Shown here piece after piece: positions 60,971 to 64,000 of a DNA stretch of 64,000 nt. A program made the translations under genes and the position numbers. The DNA comes from an uncultured Bacteroidales bacterium. GTDB taxonomy: Bacteria; Bacteroidota; Bacteroidia; Bacteroidales; Muribaculaceae. A model generated the notes under the pieces. That model saw only the letters and a program-made list of their open reading frames with translations, did no database searches and had not been told where the DNA came from. The stretch lies in the NCBI GenBank assembly GCA_902787185.1, contig CADAFP010000004.1:44675-108674 (forward strand). The letters run 5' to 3'. Every line of letters begins with the position of its first letter. Within the stretch, counting starts at the first letter, position 1.

Positions 60971-63559
60971 ATGACGATACGACATATTCTGTGTCTTTTA
61001 GTGACGCTGATGGCGGCACTCACGGCAGTCGGGCAGCAGCAGGCAATCACTCAGATTACCGGCCTGGTGCGTGACTCGGTGAGCGGCGAAGGGGTGCCCT
61101 ACGCCTCGGTCACGCTCGTGGGTACCAACGAGGGAACGATGGCCAACGACAAGGGCGGTTTTACCATCAACACCCGTGCCCGCTTCTCTAAACTGCGCAT
61201 CACGGCCATGGGCTATACCCCCAAGGAGATACCCGTCAAGACGGGGCAGGGGAGTGTCGTACTCGTTGACCTGGTGGCCTCGGGCGTGGAACTGGACGAG
61301 GTGGTCGTGCGTCGTGGCAAGGAGAAGTACAGCAAGAAGAACAACCTTGCCGTCGACTTAATAAAGGAGTTGCGCGCGCGACGCGACGATAACGACCCGC
61401 GGCAGCGCCCTCACTATGGCTACTACCAATATGAGCGTATGATGCTGGGCTTTGGTGACCTTGACGGCCTTCTCAAGAAGCCCGAGGAACAGCGGTGGAT
61501 TGACGAGTATGCCGACACGTCGCTGCTCACGGGCAAGCGCATTCTGCCTGTCTCCATCAAGGAGACCGTTGCCCGTGACTATTTCAGCCATAACCCCGAC
61601 GCCCATCACCAGGTGGTCCTCGGCGTCAAGAATGCGGGTATTGACGAGGGCATCGACCAGGAGAACGTCAAGAAGGTTCTCAGCGACTTCATGGGCGAGG
61701 TGGACATCTTCCAGAACGACGTGACGTTGCTCTCCAACCGTTTTGTCAGTCCCCTGTCACGCATAGCGGTGGATTTCTACAAGTTCTACCTCAACGACAC
61801 GGTCGTGATTGATGGTGAGCGGTGCGCGGTGCTCAGTTTTGTGCCTTTTACACCCCAGACCTTCGGTTTCCTGGGACGCCTCTACGTGTCGCTTGAGGAT
61901 AGCACGCGGTTTATCAAGCGGGTGACGATGGGTGTGCCCTACGACATCAACCTCAATTATGTGGAGCGCATGAGCATCGAGCAGGACTTTGAACGCGCTT
62001 CTAACGGTTCCCGCCTCAAGATGCGTGACAACGTGGAAATCAGCTTGAAAATCATGCCTGGTGTGCCTCCGCTGTTCGCCCGTCGGGAGACCACCTACCG
62101 TAACCACAATTTTGAAAGGCCCGAGGGTGGCATTTTCTCCGGTAAGCAGGAAAAGACCGTCGATAACAATGCATCGTTCATGCCCGACGAGTTCTGGCGA
62201 GAATACCGTCCCGCCGACATCCGCACAACCACTGCGTCGATGCGTAGCCTGATGCAGCGGCTGCGTGGCTCCAAGCTCTTCTATTGGGCCGAACAGGTAA
62301 TCCTGGTCTTGGTCAATGGCTATATCCCCACCGCCAAGGAGAGCAAGTTTGACATCGGTCCGGTAAACAGCATCCTCAGCGGCAACTCGCTTGAGGGCTT
62401 AAGGCTGCGGCTTGGCGGGGTGACCACCGTCAACCTCAACCGCCATTGGTTTGCTCGAGGTTATGTGGCCTACGGCTTCCGTGACAAGAAATTCAAATAT
62501 ATGGGCTCGCTGGAGTATTCATTCGATGCCAAGAAAGTGCTTGACCAGGAGTTCCCCATCCATAGCCTGCGCCTCACTCACCGTTATGACGTGAACCAGC
62601 TGGGGCAGCATAGCCTCAATGCTAACCCGGACAATGTGTTCCTCACACTGCGACGTCACAAGGACGTGAGATTGCAATACCTGCGCACCACACGCCTCGA
62701 GTACCGCCGCGAGTGGTACAACCATTTTTCTATCTCACTCGGCATCGAGCACAACATCCACGAGGCGACACGCTACGTCCCCTTCATCCCCGTTGCCTCA
62801 CCCGTTGAGACGCAAAGTCTTGCGACTTATTGCCGCCGTTACACCCAAGCCGGCTTTACCGCCCAGTTGCGTTTTGCCCCAGGCGAGACCTTCTACCAAG
62901 CTCGCTCGGTGCGCATCCCCATCAATATGGATGCTCCCATCATTACCCTGAACCAGACCTATATGCCTAAGGGCTTTATGGGCAGCCGCTATGAGGTGAA
63001 CAAGACGGCCTTGAGCGTGCAGAAGCGCTTCTGGTTCTCGGCCTTCGGTTATGCCGATGTCACCCTGCGTGGAGAAAAGGTGTGGAGCCAGGTCGCATAT
63101 CCCGACCTGATTATTCCTGATGTGAACCTGAGCTACACCATTCAGCCAGAGGGTTACACCCTGATGAAGCCCATGGAATTTATCAACGACAAGGCTTTGT
63201 CGTGGGAGGTGATATATTGGGGCAATGGCGTGTTGTTCAACCGTTTGCCCTTGATCAAAAAGTTACGTCTGCGTGAGGTCTTCACCCTGCGTGGCCTGTG
63301 GGGTAGCCTCAGCGACAAGAACAATCCCTCGCTCAACTCCAATCCCTCATCACTCAGCGACGACAAGGCCGTTCTATTCCATTTTCCCACTGATGTCTTG
63401 TGCCAGCCCATGGGCAAGAAGCCCTACATGGAGGCCGGGGTGGGTATCGACAACATCTTGACCGTCTTGCGTGTCGATTACGTTTGGCGCATCAATTACC
63501 GTGAGAATGCCGGCAGCGACCGCCACGGCATCCGCGTCTCGCTCCACTTCAACTTCTAA
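60971..63559 (+). CDS. DUF5686 outer-membrane protein with carboxypeptidase-regulatory-like domain
   Basis: 862 aa from the ATG at 60971; the longer frame from 60728 runs back through the divergent lptG gene and promoter, so it is rejected. Signal peptide MTIRHILCLLVTLMAALTAVGQ. A CarboxypepD_reg-like beta-sandwich at about 28-110 (ITGLVRDSVSGEGVPYASVTLVGTNEGTMANDKGGFTI, ITAMGYTPKEIPV, ELDEVVV) is followed by the long DUF5686 region with many amphipathic strands (GMPYDINLNYVERMSIEQDF-type, RLTHRYDVNQLGQ, YRREWYNHFSISLG) and a terminal strand ending SLHFNF, consistent with a beta barrel. Function unknown. Divergent from lptG. Confidence 0.88.
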   Translation: MTIRHILCLLVTLMAALTAVGQQQAITQITGLVRDSVSGEGVPYASVTLVGTNEGTMANDKGGFTINTRARFSKLRITAMGYTPKEIPVKTGQGSVVLVDLVASGVELDEVVVRRGKEKYSKKNNLAVDLIKELRARRDDNDPRQRPHYGYYQYERMMLGFGDLDGLLKKPEEQRWIDEYADTSLLTGKRILPVSIKETVARDYFSHNPDAHHQVVLGVKNAGIDEGIDQENVKKVLSDFMGEVDIFQNDVTLLSNRFVSPLSRIAVDFYKFYLNDTVVIDGERCAVLSFVPFTPQTFGFLGRLYVSLEDSTRFIKRVTMGVPYDINLNYVERMSIEQDFERASNGSRLKMRDNVEISLKIMPGVPPLFARRETTYRNHNFERPEGGIFSGKQEKTVDNNASFMPDEFWREYRPADIRTTTASMRSLMQRLRGSKLFYWAEQVILVLVNGYIPTAKESKFDIGPVNSILSGNSLEGLRLRLGGVTTVNLNRHWFARGYVAYGFRDKKFKYMGSLEYSFDAKKVLDQEFPIHSLRLTHRYDVNQLGQHSLNANPDNVFLTLRRHKDVRLQYLRTTRLEYRREWYNHFSISLGIEHNIHEATRYVPFIPVASPVETQSLATYCRRYTQAGFTAQLRFAPGETFYQARSVRIPINMDAPIITLNQTYMPKGFMGSRYEVNKTALSVQKRFWFSAFGYADVTLRGEKVWSQVAYPDLIIPDVNLSYTIQPEGYTLMKPMEFINDKALSWEVIYWGNGVLFNRLPLIKKLRLREVFTLRGLWGSLSDKNNPSLNSNPSSLSDDKAVLFHFPTDVLCQPMGKKPYMEAGVGIDNILTVLRVDYVWRINYRENAGSDRHGIRVSLHFNF

Positions 63560-63789
63560 GCCCGCTGAACCCCACGCTATGGCGCGAAGGCGCGAAAAAT
63601 AATTCTATCCGCACCCATGAGAAAATGTGGTGCTGATGCCCTCAGAAAAATCAGATAAATCCGTAGTTCAAAGTTGGGAAGTGCACTTCTTGTGTTCTTT
63701 TTAGTAGCGTTTCTTGTCGTTTGCAACCTTGTTTTAATGACCCAAATGGCTCAAGTTATTATTAAATAATAATAATCTTGGGTTGGTTG
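63560..63789. other. Intergenic region before mutA
   Basis: Gene-free stretch 63560-63901. It carries the recurrent motif GATGCCCTCAGAAAAATCAG at 63635-63654, nearly identical to 29175-29195 within R3 and related to a block near 3033. A promoter closes the region. No other gene is seen. Confidence 0.5.
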
Positions 63790-63821
63790 TTTGAATTATT
63801 GGTGAAATAGTAGTACCTTTG
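63790..63821 (+). promoter_or_regulatory. Promoter of mutA
   Basis: TTTG at 63790-63793, 20-nt spacer, TACCTTTG at 63814-63821. The leader is about 75-80 nt. Confidence 0.72.
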
Positions 63822-63901
63822 CGGGCTGAAATCAAAGCATACGCGTTTAGCGTCAACAAAATTGATTTATTTTTTAAGGTTACTATATAATTTTCTAAAA
63901 A

Positions 63902-64000
63902 ATGGCAGAAACAAAGAAATTGTTCGACCAATTCGCGCCTGTCACTCCTGAGGAGTGGCGTGCCAAGGCCGAGGTTGACCTCAAAGGGGCCGACTTTGAA
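63902..64000 (+). CDS. mutA: Methylmalonyl-CoA mutase small subunit (3' end outside window)
   Basis: Only the first 33 residues are visible: MAETKKLFDQFAPVTPEEWRAKAE then VDLKGADFE. This N-terminus, with PVTPEEW and DLKGADFE, matches the small (beta) subunit of the B12-dependent methylmalonyl-CoA mutase of Bacteroidales, which takes part in succinate/propionate metabolism. The catalytic large subunit would be expected just beyond the window. Confidence 0.82.
   Translation, partial: MAETKKLFDQFAPVTPEEWRAKAEVDLKGADFE

Noticed and set aside
63734-63931. 65-aa minus-strand open frame
   Set aside because: Covers the mutA promoter and start; AT-rich chance frame.
1-64000. tRNA, rRNA, insertion sequence or prophage genes
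   Set aside because: Looked for acceptor-stem/anticodon patterns, transposase or integrase motifs and phage structural proteins; none could be supported by eye.

Overview
The window reads as a chromosomal segment of a gut- or rumen-type Bacteroidales bacterium, plausibly Muribaculaceae or Prevotellaceae; no rRNA is present to settle the family. The evidence is the Bacteroidetes -7 promoter box (TAnnTTTG) upstream of about twenty genes, the near absence of Shine-Dalgarno sequences, and typical Bacteroidales families: DUF5686 proteins, the TamB/TamA pair, BspA-type leucine-rich proteins, C10 peptidases, a B12-dependent ribonucleotide reductase, and the start of methylmalonyl-CoA mutase small subunit at the right edge. 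I see no tRNA, rRNA, CRISPR array, phage or insertion sequence.

Layout. 1-4.7 kb: 3' end of a short-chain dehydrogenase, a secreted C10 cysteine peptidase with a dockerin, and gpmI. 4.7-11.1 kb: a leftward run of three secreted dockerin proteins (GH53 galactanase, then two paralogous subtilases). 11.2-18.2 kb: holA, two BspA-like leucine-rich repeat (LRR) proteins with dockerins, ridA and a GT-C membrane protein. 18.3-24.9 kb: a C1B peptidase, mutS2, an M3 oligopeptidase and a GNAT acetyltransferase. 24.9-29.3 kb: a repeat-bounded block holding a large LRR/Big2/cohesin-like/dockerin protein and a small cohesin-like/dockerin protein. 29.4-34.6 kb: a frameshifted pgk, a small lipoprotein, and galK-galM-nucleotidyltransferase. 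34.7-42.2 kb: an OmpA lipoprotein, nrdJ, a second C10 peptidase with dockerin, a DUF1963 protein and a GH29 fucosidase. 42.4-52.0 kb: tamB-tamA, convergent with a clpC that lacks its N-domain. 52.0-64.0 kb: a fourth LRR/dockerin protein, a secreted endonuclease I with dockerin, an HD hydrolase, ribBA, lptG, a DUF5686 protein and the start of mutA.

The most notable theme is eleven dockerin-type modules on secreted proteins (two C10 and two S8 peptidases, a galactanase, a nuclease, four LRR proteins and one small protein). In the same window, two proteins carry cohesin-like beta-sandwich modules next to a dockerin, and one of those ends in a tail resembling a type IX secretion signal. A surface cohesin-dockerin assembly combining proteases, nuclease, glycanase and adhesin-like LRR proteins is a testable inference, not a demonstrated fact. 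Galactan breakdown (GH53), galactose entry (galK, galM), fucosidase and glycolysis (gpmI, pgk) fit a glycan-foraging lifestyle.

Other structure: long direct intergenic repeats around the cohesin gene block, a 22-bp direct repeat on each side of the fourth LRR gene, three intergenic arrays of telomere-like CCTAAA units, an apparent 8-bp deletion in pgk, and many clear terminator hairpins.
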